Assembly (NCBI GenBank): GCA_964460115.1
Contig: CAYWPR010000001.1
Coordinates: 1-64,000 of the forward strand
Direction of reading: 5' to 3'
Source of the DNA: JAEUJZ01 sp964460115
Lineage (GTDB): Bacteria; Myxococcota_A; Polyangia; Palsa-1104; JAEUJZ01
Length of the DNA: 64,000 nucleotides
Shown: in pieces, positions 1 to 8,553 of the stretch
Numbering within the stretch: the first letter of the stretch is position 1
How the letters are laid out: every line of letters begins with the position of its first letter
The notes under the pieces: model-generated
Seen by the model: only the letters and a program-made list of their open reading frames with translations
Database searches by the model: none
Told to the model about the DNA's origin: nothing
Made by a program: the position numbers and the translations under genes

Positions 1-62
1 AGGGATTGAACCTGTGACCCCCGGCTTGTAAGGCCGATGCTCTACCGCTGAGCTATACGCCC
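1..62 (-). tRNA. tRNA-Val (UAC), 3' end cut by window edge
   Basis: On the minus strand the sequence begins with a GGGCGTA acceptor strand, followed by a D-arm (GCTCAGCGGTAGAGC), a 5-bp anticodon stem and the seven-base loop CTTACAA, giving anticodon UAC for valine. A T-arm start with TTCAATC follows. The last dozen or so bases (3' acceptor strand) lie outside the window, so the acceptor pairing cannot be checked. Confidence 0.9.
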
Positions 63-240
63 ATCGCCGCGCATCTTGTTCAAAAAAGACCCATGTCGCC
101 CACAGCGTTCAAGTGGCAGTACTGGTAACAGACTCAGACCTAGAAGGTCAAGAAAAACTTTGCAAATCTGCATATTTAGCCCCGTTAGGTTCCGACTTGC
201 CGCTTGACGGAAGGGGCACCATCCCTCGTATCATGCCCGC

Positions 241-1713
241 ATGATCGAGCTCATTCGCAACTATATAGGCGGAACCTGGCACACGCCTGAAAATAAGCGC
301 ACGCAGGACAACATCAATCCGGCCACCGGAGAGTCGATTGGCCAAGTGGTCGTATCGGGAGCCGCTGAAGTCGCAGCAGCCGTCGCTGCGGCCAAAGCTG
401 CGGCGCCGGCCTGGCGGGCCCTTCCCGCGCCCAAACGCGGTGAAATTCTTTTTCGTGCGGCGGCGATTCTGCGGCAACGCAAAGAAGAGGTAGCGCGCGC
501 CCTGACCCAGGAAGAAGGCAAGTCGCTTACCGACGCCAGCGGCGAGGTACAGCGCGCCATCAATTGCATGGAGTTTTCAGCGGGTGAAGGGCGGCGCATG
601 TTTGGTCAGACCATTCCGTCTGAACTGCCCAGCAATTTTATCTATACGCGCCGCGTGCCGCACGGCGTCGTCGGCTTGATTACGCCGTGGAACTTTCCCT
701 TGGCCATTCCGGTCTGGAAGGCGGCGGCGGCGCTTATTTGCGGCAATACCGTGGTTCACAAGCCGGCCTCGATTACCCCCTTGTGTGCGCAGATCTTGGC
801 GCAGATATTTGTCGAAGCAGGTGTGCCAGCAGGGGTTTGGAACGTCATCTTTGGCCCCGGTGGCACGATTGGCGATGCCATTGTCGAGCATGCCGACGTG
901 GCAGCGCTTAGTTTTACCGGCAGCAATGAAATCGGGCAGCGCCTGTACAGCCTGGCAGCGGGCCGCAAAAAGAAAGTGCAATGTGAAATGGGCGGCAAAA
1001 ACGCCCTGATTGTGCTTGATGATGCCGATTTGGAACTTGCGGCCACGGCAACGGTACAGGGCGCTTTTTACTCGACGGGGCAGCGCTGTACCGCGACGTC
1101 GCGGGCGGTGGTCGCAAAGCCGGTACTCGGTCGTTTTACCGAGCTCGTAGTCGAAAAAACTCGGCAGCTCAAGGTCGGCGACGGCCTGGCTTCTGGGGTC
1201 CAAGTCGGTCCGGTCGTCGACGAAAAGCAGTTTTCGACGGTCATGCACTACCTGAAGGTCGGCAAAAGCGAAGCGCGGCTGCTTTGCGGAGGCGATCGCT
1301 TGGACGGCGAGCTCGCCCGCGGTTTCTTTATTGCACCGACGGTGTTTGCCGATGTAAAGCCCGAGCACCGGATCGCCAAAGAAGAAATTTTTGGCCCGGT
1401 ACTTTCCATTCTGGAAGCCGCTGACGATGCAGACGCGTTTGCAATCGCCAACGACAGCAATTACGGGCTGTCTTCCTCGGTATACACCCGCGATGTGGGG
1501 CGAGTCTTTCGCTATATCGATCAGATCGAAACCGGAATCCTGCATGTCAACTCGCCGACGGTTGGCGGAGAAGCGCAGGTGCCATTTGGCGGCATGAAAG
1601 ACACCGGCATCGGCGGACGCGAGCAAGGCACCACTGCCCTCGATTTCTTCTCGGAATGGCAGAGCGTGTATATCGATTACACGGGTGGCCGCCGAACCGC
1701 CCTTTTCTATTAG
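241..1713 (+). CDS. NAD(P)-dependent aldehyde dehydrogenase
   Basis: A full-length (490 aa) member of the aldehyde dehydrogenase superfamily, which oxidises an aldehyde to the acid with NAD(P)+ in the cytoplasm. The N-terminal 'YIGGTW' start, the 'TPWNFP' cofactor segment, the general-base Glu249 in 'EMGGKN', the nucleophile Cys283 in 'GQRCTATSR' and the 'EIFGPV' motif are all present, so it should be active. The sequence resembles the semialdehyde-oxidising group (alpha-ketoglutaric semialdehyde type), but substrate cannot be decided and neighbours give no pathway. The ATG at 241 gives a normal family N-terminus although no strong ribosome binding site precedes it. A hairpin with a short T run follows the stop. 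Confidence 0.9.
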   Translation: MIELIRNYIGGTWHTPENKRTQDNINPATGESIGQVVVSGAAEVAAAVAAAKAAAPAWRALPAPKRGEILFRAAAILRQRKEEVARALTQEEGKSLTDASGEVQRAINCMEFSAGEGRRMFGQTIPSELPSNFIYTRRVPHGVVGLITPWNFPLAIPVWKAAAALICGNTVVHKPASITPLCAQILAQIFVEAGVPAGVWNVIFGPGGTIGDAIVEHADVAALSFTGSNEIGQRLYSLAAGRKKKVQCEMGGKNALIVLDDADLELAATATVQGAFYSTGQRCTATSRAVVAKPVLGRFTELVVEKTRQLKVGDGLASGVQVGPVVDEKQFSTVMHYLKVGKSEARLLCGGDRLDGELARGFFIAPTVFADVKPEHRIAKEEIFGPVLSILEAADDADAFAIANDSNYGLSSSVYTRDVGRVFRYIDQIETGILHVNSPTVGGEAQVPFGGMKDTGIGGREQGTTALDFFSEWQSVYIDYTGGRRTALFY

Positions 1714-1720
1714 AGACAGC

Positions 1721-1756
1721 GCCGCCGGCTGGGCACAAAAGCCGGCGGCGGCCTTT
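1721..1756 (+). terminator. Rho-independent terminator after the aldehyde dehydrogenase
   Basis: A perfect 9-bp inverted repeat (GCCGCCGGC at 1721-1729 with GCCGGCGGC at 1741-1749) has an 11-base loop and is followed by GGCC and a short TTTT. It sits between the stop of the aldehyde dehydrogenase and the convergent end of the XRE gene, and could serve both strands. The T run is short, so termination is likely rather than certain. Confidence 0.6.
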
Positions 1757-1760
1757 TGCT

Positions 1761-2213
1761 CTATTTAGATTTGCGCTTTTTGGGCGGCTTTTGCGGCGGA
1801 TTGGGAAATGGCGAGGGCATCCCCAGTTCCGGAAGCGCCTGTAAGCGCATAAGGACGGCCAGCGTCGGTTTGTGCCGCCCGGTTTCCAGGTTGCGAATGG
1901 TACTTTCGGCAACGCTGGCCCGCACCGCCAGTTGCCCCCGCGTCATTCCCGCCCCTTCACGGCGCTGACGCAGCTGCTGTCCCCACTTGCAAAGAGATTC
2001 GGCGCTAAGCCGGGGCATTGCGCGCGGCGGCACATTGGGCAAAAGACCCTGCGCTCGCTGCGCCTCGATGTCGCGCTGCGCCCGTTCCAAAATGCGGACC
2101 GCATAGGCGTAAAGCCGCTGATTGCGCGGACTCGCATGCGGGATCAACTGATTGTTGATCAGGCGAATTGCGGCGGGAAAAACCTCCATATAAGTAGACG
2201 GCGGGGTCGGCAT
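1761..2213 (-). CDS. XRE-family helix-turn-helix protein
   Basis: A 150-aa cytoplasmic protein whose C-terminal half (about residues 74-130) is a Cro/C1-type helix-turn-helix: 'LRQRREGAGMTRGQLA', then 'VAESTIRNLETGRHKPT', the usual recognition-helix pattern. The N-terminal 70 residues are helical and rich in Arg and Gln, without a recognisable domain. The tail is basic and Pro/Lys rich. It is transcribed alone, convergent with the aldehyde dehydrogenase and divergent from proC, so autoregulation or control of proC is possible but not shown. The ATG at 2213 is taken; an ATG eight codons downstream is an alternative. Confidence 0.75.
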   Translation of the reverse strand: MPTPPSTYMEVFPAAIRLINNQLIPHASPRNQRLYAYAVRILERAQRDIEAQRAQGLLPNVPPRAMPRLSAESLCKWGQQLRQRREGAGMTRGQLAVRASVAESTIRNLETGRHKPTLAVLMRLQALPELGMPSPFPNPPQKPPKKRKSK

Positions 2214-2376
2214 GATCTAGGTCCAAATCCCCAGGAAATTACTACACTCTCGTTTTGGGTCTAGAGTCTTTTGTAAATCTTTATGGATGAGTCCGCCGTC
2301 GCCAGGCATTCACGGGCTTTTCCTAGAAAAACCAAACGCATTTTCAGCAGCCAGCGGGCAGGCTATTGTGCCGCCG

Positions 2377-3345
2377 ATGAGCAAGTTTGAAAGCACGTCC
2401 TTAGCCCCCGAGTCGGCAAAAGCTGCCAGCACCGATGGTGACGCTTTGTTCGAAGGTGCGCCTTCGGGCGCAGAAGCGATTCGCGGCAATGTCGGTTTTA
2501 TCGGCACCGGCAACATGGCCGAGGCGCTGATGAAGGGTTTGCTGCGCGCGAGTGTACTGCGCGCCGATTCCATCTGGGGCTCAGAGCCACGCCAAAGCCG
2601 TCTCGAGCTTATTAAGCAGCGCTACGGCATCGCCATGACCCGCAGCAACATCGAGGTGGTGCGTGCCTGCTCGATCATTGTTTTGTCGGTAAAGCCCCAG
2701 ATCCTGCCGAGTGTATGCGACGAAATCTCGGCGCACTTGCCGCCGCATGCGCTTGTCATCAGCATCGCCGCCGGCGTGCCAACTGGGGTCATTGAAGCAC
2801 GCTTTCAAGAAGGAACGCGCGTGGTACGCGTGATGCCCAACACCCCCGCTTTGGTGGAAGCCGGAGCCACAGCCATTGCCGGCGGGCGCTATGCCACGGC
2901 TGATGATCTGACGGTGGCCGAACACATCTTTCGCGCGGTTGGCATCACCGTGGTTCTAGATGAAGAGCAGCTAGATGCGGTGACCGGCCTTTCAGGCAGC
3001 GGGCCGGCCTACATCTTTTTAATCATTGAGGCGCTTTCCGACGCTGGCGTAAAAATGGGATTGTCGCGGTATAACGCCATGGCGCTGGCGGCGCAAACCG
3101 TGCTTGGTTCGGCCAAGCTGCTTATCGAGACGGGCGAGCATCCCGGGCAGCTTAAGGACATGGTGACTTCGCCGGGCGGCACGGCGATCGCGGGATTGCA
3201 CACGCTAGAAGCAGGCGGCCTGCGCACGACCCTCATCAATGCGGTCGAAGCCGCCACTCGGCGCAGCCGCGAGCTCGGCGATAGCGCGCAAAAATCCATG
3301 CAGCCCGAGCGGCGGACTTCGACCGGTCGCGTCGACCAAAGTTAA
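2377..3345 (+). CDS. proC: Pyrroline-5-carboxylate reductase
   Basis: Catalyses the last step of proline synthesis, reducing pyrroline-5-carboxylate with NAD(P)H. The Rossmann motif 'GFIGTGNMAEAL' lies near residue 40, 'VRVMPNTPALV' marks the cofactor and substrate region, and the family signature 'GLSGSGPAYIFL' through 'TSPGGTAIAGL' is intact. About 37 residues precede the Rossmann strand, longer than the usual 270-aa enzyme, and the C-terminus is also extended. The ATG at 2377 is preferred; an in-frame ATG at 2287 would add 30 unconserved residues, and neither has a good ribosome binding site. The next gene starts 6 bp after the stop, suggesting co-transcription. Confidence 0.93.
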   Translation: MSKFESTSLAPESAKAASTDGDALFEGAPSGAEAIRGNVGFIGTGNMAEALMKGLLRASVLRADSIWGSEPRQSRLELIKQRYGIAMTRSNIEVVRACSIIVLSVKPQILPSVCDEISAHLPPHALVISIAAGVPTGVIEARFQEGTRVVRVMPNTPALVEAGATAIAGGRYATADDLTVAEHIFRAVGITVVLDEEQLDAVTGLSGSGPAYIFLIIEALSDAGVKMGLSRYNAMALAAQTVLGSAKLLIETGEHPGQLKDMVTSPGGTAIAGLHTLEAGGLRTTLINAVEAATRRSRELGDSAQKSMQPERRTSTGRVDQS

Positions 3346-3351
3346 GCCGCC

Positions 3352-3696
3352 ATGTCTTTTGTTCGCGTCTGCGCCGAAGGGATCGATATGGATCTGTGGG
3401 TGGTGCCGCGAGCGGCCCGCCCCGGGCTTGGTCCGCTGCGCGCGCAGCGGCTTCGTGCCGCCGTCAGTGCTCCTCCCGTAGACGGCGCCGCCAACGAAGC
3501 CGTACGCAGTTTGGTGGCCGATGCACTAAACGTTGCACGTGGCGAAATCAGCCTGCTAAAAGGCGCAACCGGACGAAACAAGACCCTACGCGTCCGTGGC
3601 GATTCGCAAGAACTGTTTTCGCGGGCTATGTCCTTTGGCGTCGAATTTGTGCCCATCACTGCACGCGGCGCACAAAAAATTTCGAGGAAAGCATGA
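3352..3696 (+). CDS. DUF167/YggU family protein
   Basis: A 114-aa small cytoplasmic protein of the DUF167 (YggU) family, typical length about 100 residues and of unknown biochemical role. Conserved features visible are 'VVPRAARPGLG' (the usual V-P-x-A-x-x), 'VSAPPVDGAANEAV' and 'LKGATGRNKTLRV'. It often lies next to proC in bacteria, as here, where it begins 6 bp after proC. Its last codons overlap the ATG of the kelch lipoprotein by 4 bp, which implies translational coupling. Confidence 0.88.
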   Translation: MSFVRVCAEGIDMDLWVVPRAARPGLGPLRAQRLRAAVSAPPVDGAANEAVRSLVADALNVARGEISLLKGATGRNKTLRVRGDSQELFSRAMSFGVEFVPITARGAQKISRKA

Positions 3697-5288
3697 AAGC
3701 AAAAAGCTTGTTAGGTCTTCTCGGGCTGGGGGCGCTTTTAGGGATATGCGGCTGCGGTCAGAACACCGGCTTGACCCTGCAAATTCTGACCCCTCCTGAC
3801 TCGGATCCCTTTTCCGAAGCCGCCACCGTGGTCCTGACCGTCCAGGGCACAATGATGACGGCCCAGCAAACCACTGCAGCAGTCACCGGGGGCAAATTCA
3901 GCACTTCGCTGGAAATTACCTCGCCGGCGCGCGACAACTACGTTTACGTCAGCGTTGAGGCCTTTAATGGCTCTAACCAAGTCGTGGGACGCGGACGTAC
4001 CCCAAACTTCATCCTGCCGCAAAGCGATACAAACGTTACGGTTTATGTCGGCCGCCCCGGCTTGGTGACGACTACGCAGGTCAAACTTCCCGATGACAAT
4101 GGCAGCCAGGGGACGCCTGTGGGCCGCAAGTTCCTGGCGGGCACAAGCCTGCGCGGTCGCCATGCCAGTCCCAGCTCCGAGCCCAGCTTGGGAGTATTAA
4201 TCGTCGGTGGTCTGAACGACATTCCGCAGCCGACGGCACATGCTTGGCGTTACAGTCCAGTGCTGCACAACCTGGTGGATGCCGGCGCCTTGCCGGCGCC
4301 TCGGCATGGCGCGGTGCTTGTGCCGAGCGCTGACGACCAGCAGGGCCAGCAGGCGCTTTTATGGGGCGGTGCCGATGCCAGCAACAAGATGCTTACCACC
4401 GCTGAAAAATTCGATCCGGCGGTCAGCGATCTCAGCATGTTGTGGGCGGCACCGGCTGCCGACGTCGCTAACCCTGGCGATCCTGGCGCCTATGCCCCCG
4501 CTGTCGTCGAAGTCAAAGACAACACTTTTTTGATTTCGGGCGGCAGCAGCCAGCCGACGGACGGCATGCCCTTGGCCCAAGCCGTGCTTGCGGTACGCAC
4601 CCCGGGCAGCAGCAGCGATATGCCGGCCAAGCTGGGCGCGGTTCGGCTGCCGCCAGCGGCCGAGGGCAATGGTAAAGGCCCGATGGTGGCCCGGCGTTTT
4701 GAGCACAGCGCCACCGCGGTAACATGGCTCGACGGCAGCGGCGCCTTGCTATTTGGCGGTTTGTCCTTGGCCGATATCGCGGGCGCGGCACCGGTGGCCG
4801 AACTTTTTCGCGTAGACAAAAATACCTTTGAAGCTTTTTCACTGCAGCCGGCCCAGCCCTCGCGCAAAGGACATGCGGCAGTGGCATTGCCAAGCGGCAA
4901 GGTGCTGATTGTCGGCGGCTACGAGGAAGATATGGCGACTTTGCACAAGACGGCTTTAGGTTCGGCGCTGCTTATCGATCCGTCGAGCCATATGGTCGAA
5001 CTGCGCGAGAATTTTTTAATGACGCCGCGCTACGCCGCCAGCATCAATCGGCTGACCAAGGAAATCCTCGTCTGCGGAGGATATAACTCCGACGGAGCGG
5101 TATTGGACAATTGTGAAATTTTCAACCCCGATGACGGACTGAATCGCATCGGACCACCCATTCCGCTTATTCACCCGCGGGCCGGGCACCTGGCGCTGCC
5201 GCTAGAAACCGATCAGCTGCTTTTGGTCGGCGGCGTCGGCGCCGGCAATAAGGCACAAGCCGACATCGACATCTATACCGCCCGCTAG
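3693..5288 (+). CDS. Kelch-repeat lipoprotein
   Basis: A 531-aa exported protein. A short basic start and hydrophobic stretch end in an Ile-Cys-Gly-Cys lipobox (predicted lipidated Cys21), so it should be anchored in the envelope. The body holds six or seven kelch-like blades, each with a V/I-G-G doublet: 'VLIVGGLND', 'LLWGGADASNK', 'FLISGGSSQ', 'LLFGGLSLAD', 'VLIVGGYEE', 'ILVCGGYNS' and 'LLLVGGVGAG', implying a beta-propeller that probably binds a protein or glycan. The ATG at 3693 overlaps the YggU gene by 4 bp and has a GAGGAAAG binding site; reading frame upstream of it is open but not coding. Specific function unknown. Confidence 0.8.
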   Translation: MKAKSLLGLLGLGALLGICGCGQNTGLTLQILTPPDSDPFSEAATVVLTVQGTMMTAQQTTAAVTGGKFSTSLEITSPARDNYVYVSVEAFNGSNQVVGRGRTPNFILPQSDTNVTVYVGRPGLVTTTQVKLPDDNGSQGTPVGRKFLAGTSLRGRHASPSSEPSLGVLIVGGLNDIPQPTAHAWRYSPVLHNLVDAGALPAPRHGAVLVPSADDQQGQQALLWGGADASNKMLTTAEKFDPAVSDLSMLWAAPAADVANPGDPGAYAPAVVEVKDNTFLISGGSSQPTDGMPLAQAVLAVRTPGSSSDMPAKLGAVRLPPAAEGNGKGPMVARRFEHSATAVTWLDGSGALLFGGLSLADIAGAAPVAELFRVDKNTFEAFSLQPAQPSRKGHAAVALPSGKVLIVGGYEEDMATLHKTALGSALLIDPSSHMVELRENFLMTPRYAASINRLTKEILVCGGYNSDGAVLDNCEIFNPDDGLNRIGPPIPLIHPRAGHLALPLETDQLLLVGGVGAGNKAQADIDIYTAR

Positions 5289-5294
5289 CCGAAA

Positions 5295-5912
5295 CTAGAA
5301 TCTGATGGGCGCGGCGAGCGGTGAAATTTTCGACAGAGTCGGCGATTCACTTTCGCTGGGGGCAGACGCGGGCGGCTCTATGTATTGATAAAGCAGCTGC
5401 GGCTCGCTGGGGATAACGCGCGGTCGGTGCTCGCCGGCGATCATCAGAATCGCCCCAGCGGCAATGTGCAGACCGCCCAGGGTCAATGCCAAAGCCCCGC
5501 CGGCGACATCGCTGATGGCCCGCTCTTCAGAGGCGGTCGGTTTGTCGAGCCCCACCGCCATTCCCAGGGCCAGGTGCGGCAGCGCCATGCCCAAAACGAC
5601 TCCGCCAATAATTAATAGTGGATTTTGCCGCGCCGCCGCGACGCGATAAAAACGCGCTGGACGCGCCACCGCTTGCGTCATTTCGCTATCGGAAAGTCCC
5701 AGGGCGCGATATTCGACAAGCACTGGTTTGCGATCGGGCTCGTGGATAGCCGGAAGCTGCGCGCGCGGACGCATATCCGGCTGCAAACTGCTCCATAATT
5801 CGATCGATTTGTTTGGAATTAGATATGGCTCGGCAAGCTTACAGCCCGTGCTGGCGACGGCGAGCGTCAAAAAGAAGCCCAAAAGTACACGTCGAGTCAA
5901 TGGACGCTTCAT
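5295..5912 (-). CDS. Predicted lipoprotein with two hydrophobic segments
   Basis: A 205-aa hypothetical protein. It starts with 'MKRPLTRRVLLGFFL' and a signal peptide ending in Ser-Thr-Gly-Cys, with probable lipidation at Cys24, although the -3 residue is atypical. Two glycine-rich hydrophobic stretches follow (about residues 98-124 and 133-162), then a Pro/Ser-rich tail. No family is recognised. It converges on the kelch lipoprotein with 6 bp between stops, and diverges from the PEGA gene across 48 bp that carry a perfect TATAAT box for the other strand. Confidence 0.6.
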   Translation of the reverse strand: MKRPLTRRVLLGFFLTLAVASTGCKLAEPYLIPNKSIELWSSLQPDMRPRAQLPAIHEPDRKPVLVEYRALGLSDSEMTQAVARPARFYRVAAARQNPLLIIGGVVLGMALPHLALGMAVGLDKPTASEERAISDVAGGALALTLGGLHIAAGAILMIAGEHRPRVIPSEPQLLYQYIEPPASAPSESESPTLSKISPLAAPIRF

Positions 5913-5916
5913 CCTG

Positions 5917-5945
5917 GAAACATTTTAGCGGCTTCGGAGTATAAT
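5917..5945 (+). promoter_or_regulatory. Putative sigma-70 promoter of the PEGA gene
   Basis: A perfect TATAAT lies at 5940-5945 with GAAACA at 5917-5922, a 17-bp spacer. The -35 element keeps only the ACA half of TTGACA. The start site would fall about 10 bp before the ATG at 5961, or 30 bp before the better-supported ATG at 5982. Confidence 0.5.
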
Positions 5946-5960
5946 TCAGCGAGACTTACC

Positions 5961-7337
5961 ATGAAAAAGGAACAGGCTAGCATGCCAAGCCTTGGCTACG
6001 ATCGAGAGATAAAGCGCCGTCTACAGTCGACCAAAGGTCGCTGGCTGCTCCTGGCAGCCGTGATGGCGTGGCTCGGAACGAGCTCAATGGCGCACGCCGT
6101 TGCCGTACCGATTAGCATCGGCTTACTCGGTATCGACGATACCAACGTCAATCCGGGGATGGGCAAGGTTCTGACGGAAACGATACATCGGCACCTGCCG
6201 AACCTGCAGGGGATACAATTCGAAAAAAGCCAGCAGGATCTCGTCGAGATCAAGCTGGTATTCAATTGCACCGACGAAAATCCCTCTTGCATGGCCAAGG
6301 TCGGCAAAAGCCTGGGGGTCAATCGCCTGATCTACGGCAGCATCCGCAAGCAGCCTCAAGGCAGCCTTTATCTCGTCGCCATCAAGCAGCTAAACGTCTC
6401 GGACAGCACCGTAGAGAAGTTTATTACCGAGGCCGTTTCGCCGGAAGTTTTGCAGCGCGACAATGCGCAACTAGATGAACTGGTGCAGCGCTGGGTGCGT
6501 GTGCTGCTTATCGAGGCACTGCGCGGCAGCCTGCACGTGATCAGCGAGCCCACGGCGGCCTCTGTGTATCTGGACGGCGTGCCGATTGGTCAGACGCCGC
6601 TGAACGTCACCGATCTGGATGTCGGCGATCATCTGCTGAAGCTAGAGACTGCTGGCCACGTCAGCATCACTCGAACCATTCATATACGCGGCGGCCAAGT
6701 GCATGAGGTGACCGCCGAGCTGCCCGCCCTGCATGGTCAGCGCCCCGCTAGCCGACCCGGCGATCGCAGCCGAGCGCTGCGCATTACTTCTTATGTGACA
6801 GCGGGCGTGGCCGGGGTGTTGGCGCTAGCCGCCATCGGTACCTGGCGCGGCTATGTCGGGGAAGAGGATGCCGCGCGCAATTCCCTGGATCAGCTACAGC
6901 GTAGCTTAGACAGAACGACCTTGGTTTCCAATCGCGGGTTTTTTGAAAGCTCGGCGCAGTTGTCAAGCTGCGCCCAAGTATCCGGCTTGCAGGGCAACAT
7001 GTACTACCAGGCCTATCTAAGCCAGTGTCAGCACGGCAATACGCTGGCGCGGGCCACAACCGGTCTGTGGATCGTCGCCGGTGGCTTTGCGGTAGCAAGC
7101 ATTACCACGGCGATTTTGTCATCGCTGCACCCTTCCAGCGAACAAGCCAGCTCTGGCCAGTCTGGCGACACGCCGGATTCCGGCGCCACACCGAGCCGCT
7201 CGACTCCGGCAACAAGTCCAAGCAGCCCGAGCCCAGAAAGCTCACCCGCGGTATCCGCCGCCGCGCTGCAACTGACAAGCCTTGTCCCCAGCGTCGGCCC
7301 CGATGGCGCCGGCGTAGCCGCCAGCTTTCGCTTCTAA
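5961..7337 (+). CDS. Exported PEGA-domain protein
   Basis: A 458-aa envelope protein. A cationic N-terminus and hydrophobic segment (about 27-46, ending 'AHA') form a signal peptide. Residues 50-185 form an alpha/beta domain with a Cys pair (C103, C110) followed by 'VGKSLGVNRLIYGSI', the pattern of TolB-like or CsgG-like periplasmic nucleating domains. Residues 190-253 are a PEGA domain ('SEPTAASVYLDGVPIGQTPL'), a small beta fold common in surface proteins. Two further membrane spans lie near 276-294 and 370-392, and the tail is Ser/Pro rich. Start at 5961; an ATG at 5982 has a better AAGGAA binding site. Same domain order as the gene at 40435-42084, a probable paralogue. Confidence 0.7.
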   Translation: MKKEQASMPSLGYDREIKRRLQSTKGRWLLLAAVMAWLGTSSMAHAVAVPISIGLLGIDDTNVNPGMGKVLTETIHRHLPNLQGIQFEKSQQDLVEIKLVFNCTDENPSCMAKVGKSLGVNRLIYGSIRKQPQGSLYLVAIKQLNVSDSTVEKFITEAVSPEVLQRDNAQLDELVQRWVRVLLIEALRGSLHVISEPTAASVYLDGVPIGQTPLNVTDLDVGDHLLKLETAGHVSITRTIHIRGGQVHEVTAELPALHGQRPASRPGDRSRALRITSYVTAGVAGVLALAAIGTWRGYVGEEDAARNSLDQLQRSLDRTTLVSNRGFFESSAQLSSCAQVSGLQGNMYYQAYLSQCQHGNTLARATTGLWIVAGGFAVASITTAILSSLHPSSEQASSGQSGDTPDSGATPSRSTPATSPSSPSPESSPAVSAAALQLTSLVPSVGPDGAGVAASFRF

Positions 7338-7398
7338 CTCGACGGGATTTGGTACCTGCCTGCTCAATACACGGCTGAAATGATGCTAAAGTAGGCGC

Positions 7399-8553
7399 AT
7401 GCGAATTGGCGAACGGTTGGCCGGCTTGGCCATCTCAGACATTCGAGCAATGACCTTGCGCTGCCAAGCGGTAGGCGGCATCAATCTTGGGCAGGGGGTG
7501 TGCGATTTGCCAACGCCGCCGCCAGTGGCCGTCGGTGCGACTGCCGCCATCGCCGAACATCGGGCGACGTATGCCCCGCCGGCGGGAATCGAAGTTTTGC
7601 GCAGCGCGGTCGCGGCCAAAATAAAGCGCGACTATGCCATGGCCTACGACCCGGATCGCGAAGTGGTTATCACCAGCGGCGCCACCGGAGGATTTGCCGC
7701 CGCGATGCTGGCGCTGTGTCAGCCAGGCGATGAAATCCTGCTTTTTGAACCTTACTATTCCTATCACCTCAATACGGTCCTGGCCTTCGGATTAACCCCG
7801 GTGCTTGTGCCCGTTTCGCCACCCGACTGGCGCATCGATCGCGAGGCCTTGGCCCGCGCCGTCACACCGCGCACCCGCGGCATTGTCATTTGTTCGCCGT
7901 CGAATCCCTCGGGCAAAGTGCTAACGGTGGCTGAGCTCGATCTATTGGCCGACTTTTGCATCAGCCACGATCTTATCGCCTTCACCGACGAGATTTATGA
8001 GCACTTGGTTTTCGATGGCAAAAGCCATATTCCGCTTTATACGCGCCCCGGTATGCGGGCGCGCACGGTGACCGTCTCGGGCTTGTCCAAGACTTTTTCG
8101 ATCACCGGCTGGCGAGTCGGCTATCTGACCGCCCCCGCGGAGGCCGCGGCGCGAATTGTCGTGGCGCACGATTTGCTTTACGTATGCGCGCCGACTCCGC
8201 TGCAACTTGGCGTGATCGATGGGCTAAAGATGCCTCCTGACTACTTCACCAGCCTGTCGGGGCTTTATCAGCGCAAACGCGACATCTTGTGCAGCGCTTT
8301 GTCCGATGCCGGGCTGCATCCTTATGTGCCACGGGGCGCCTACTATGTTTTGTGTGATATACGCCGTTTGCAGTGTGAAACGGCGCGCGCGGCCGCCTAC
8401 AAGCTTTTAGACGAGGTCGGCATCGCCGCGATTGCCGGCAGCAGCTTCTACCGCGATCCGGTGGGCGAGACGCTGCTGCGCTTTTGTTTTGCCAAGCCCG
8501 ACGAGGTTCTTGTGGAAGCGGCGCTCCGTCTGCGCCGCCGCTATGCCGGCTAG
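7399..8553 (+). CDS. PLP-dependent class I/II aminotransferase
   Basis: A 384-aa fold-type I aminotransferase, cytoplasmic. The PLP lysine is Lys231 in 'SGLSKTFSITGWRVGY'; 'SPSNPSGKV', 'FTDEIYEHL' and 'YAPPAGIEVLR' are the other conserved blocks, and the C-terminal arginine segment 'LLRFCFAK' is in place. The sequence resembles the aspartate/kynurenine aminotransferase subgroup; the exact amino acid substrate cannot be told. It is a lone gene 61 bp after the PEGA gene. Its TAG stop shares a CTAG with the TAG of the convergent superoxide dismutase gene, so the two coding regions overlap by 4 bp. Confidence 0.88.
   Translation: MRIGERLAGLAISDIRAMTLRCQAVGGINLGQGVCDLPTPPPVAVGATAAIAEHRATYAPPAGIEVLRSAVAAKIKRDYAMAYDPDREVVITSGATGGFAAAMLALCQPGDEILLFEPYYSYHLNTVLAFGLTPVLVPVSPPDWRIDREALARAVTPRTRGIVICSPSNPSGKVLTVAELDLLADFCISHDLIAFTDEIYEHLVFDGKSHIPLYTRPGMRARTVTVSGLSKTFSITGWRVGYLTAPAEAAARIVVAHDLLYVCAPTPLQLGVIDGLKMPPDYFTSLSGLYQRKRDILCSALSDAGLHPYVPRGAYYVLCDIRRLQCETARAAAYKLLDEVGIAAIAGSSFYRDPVGETLLRFCFAKPDEVLVEAALRLRRRYAG

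Noticed and set aside
577..1626. A 349-codon open frame on the minus strand inside the aldehyde dehydrogenase
   Set aside because: It is antisense to a gene with full catalytic motifs and shows no family features; GC-rich codon use keeps such frames open.
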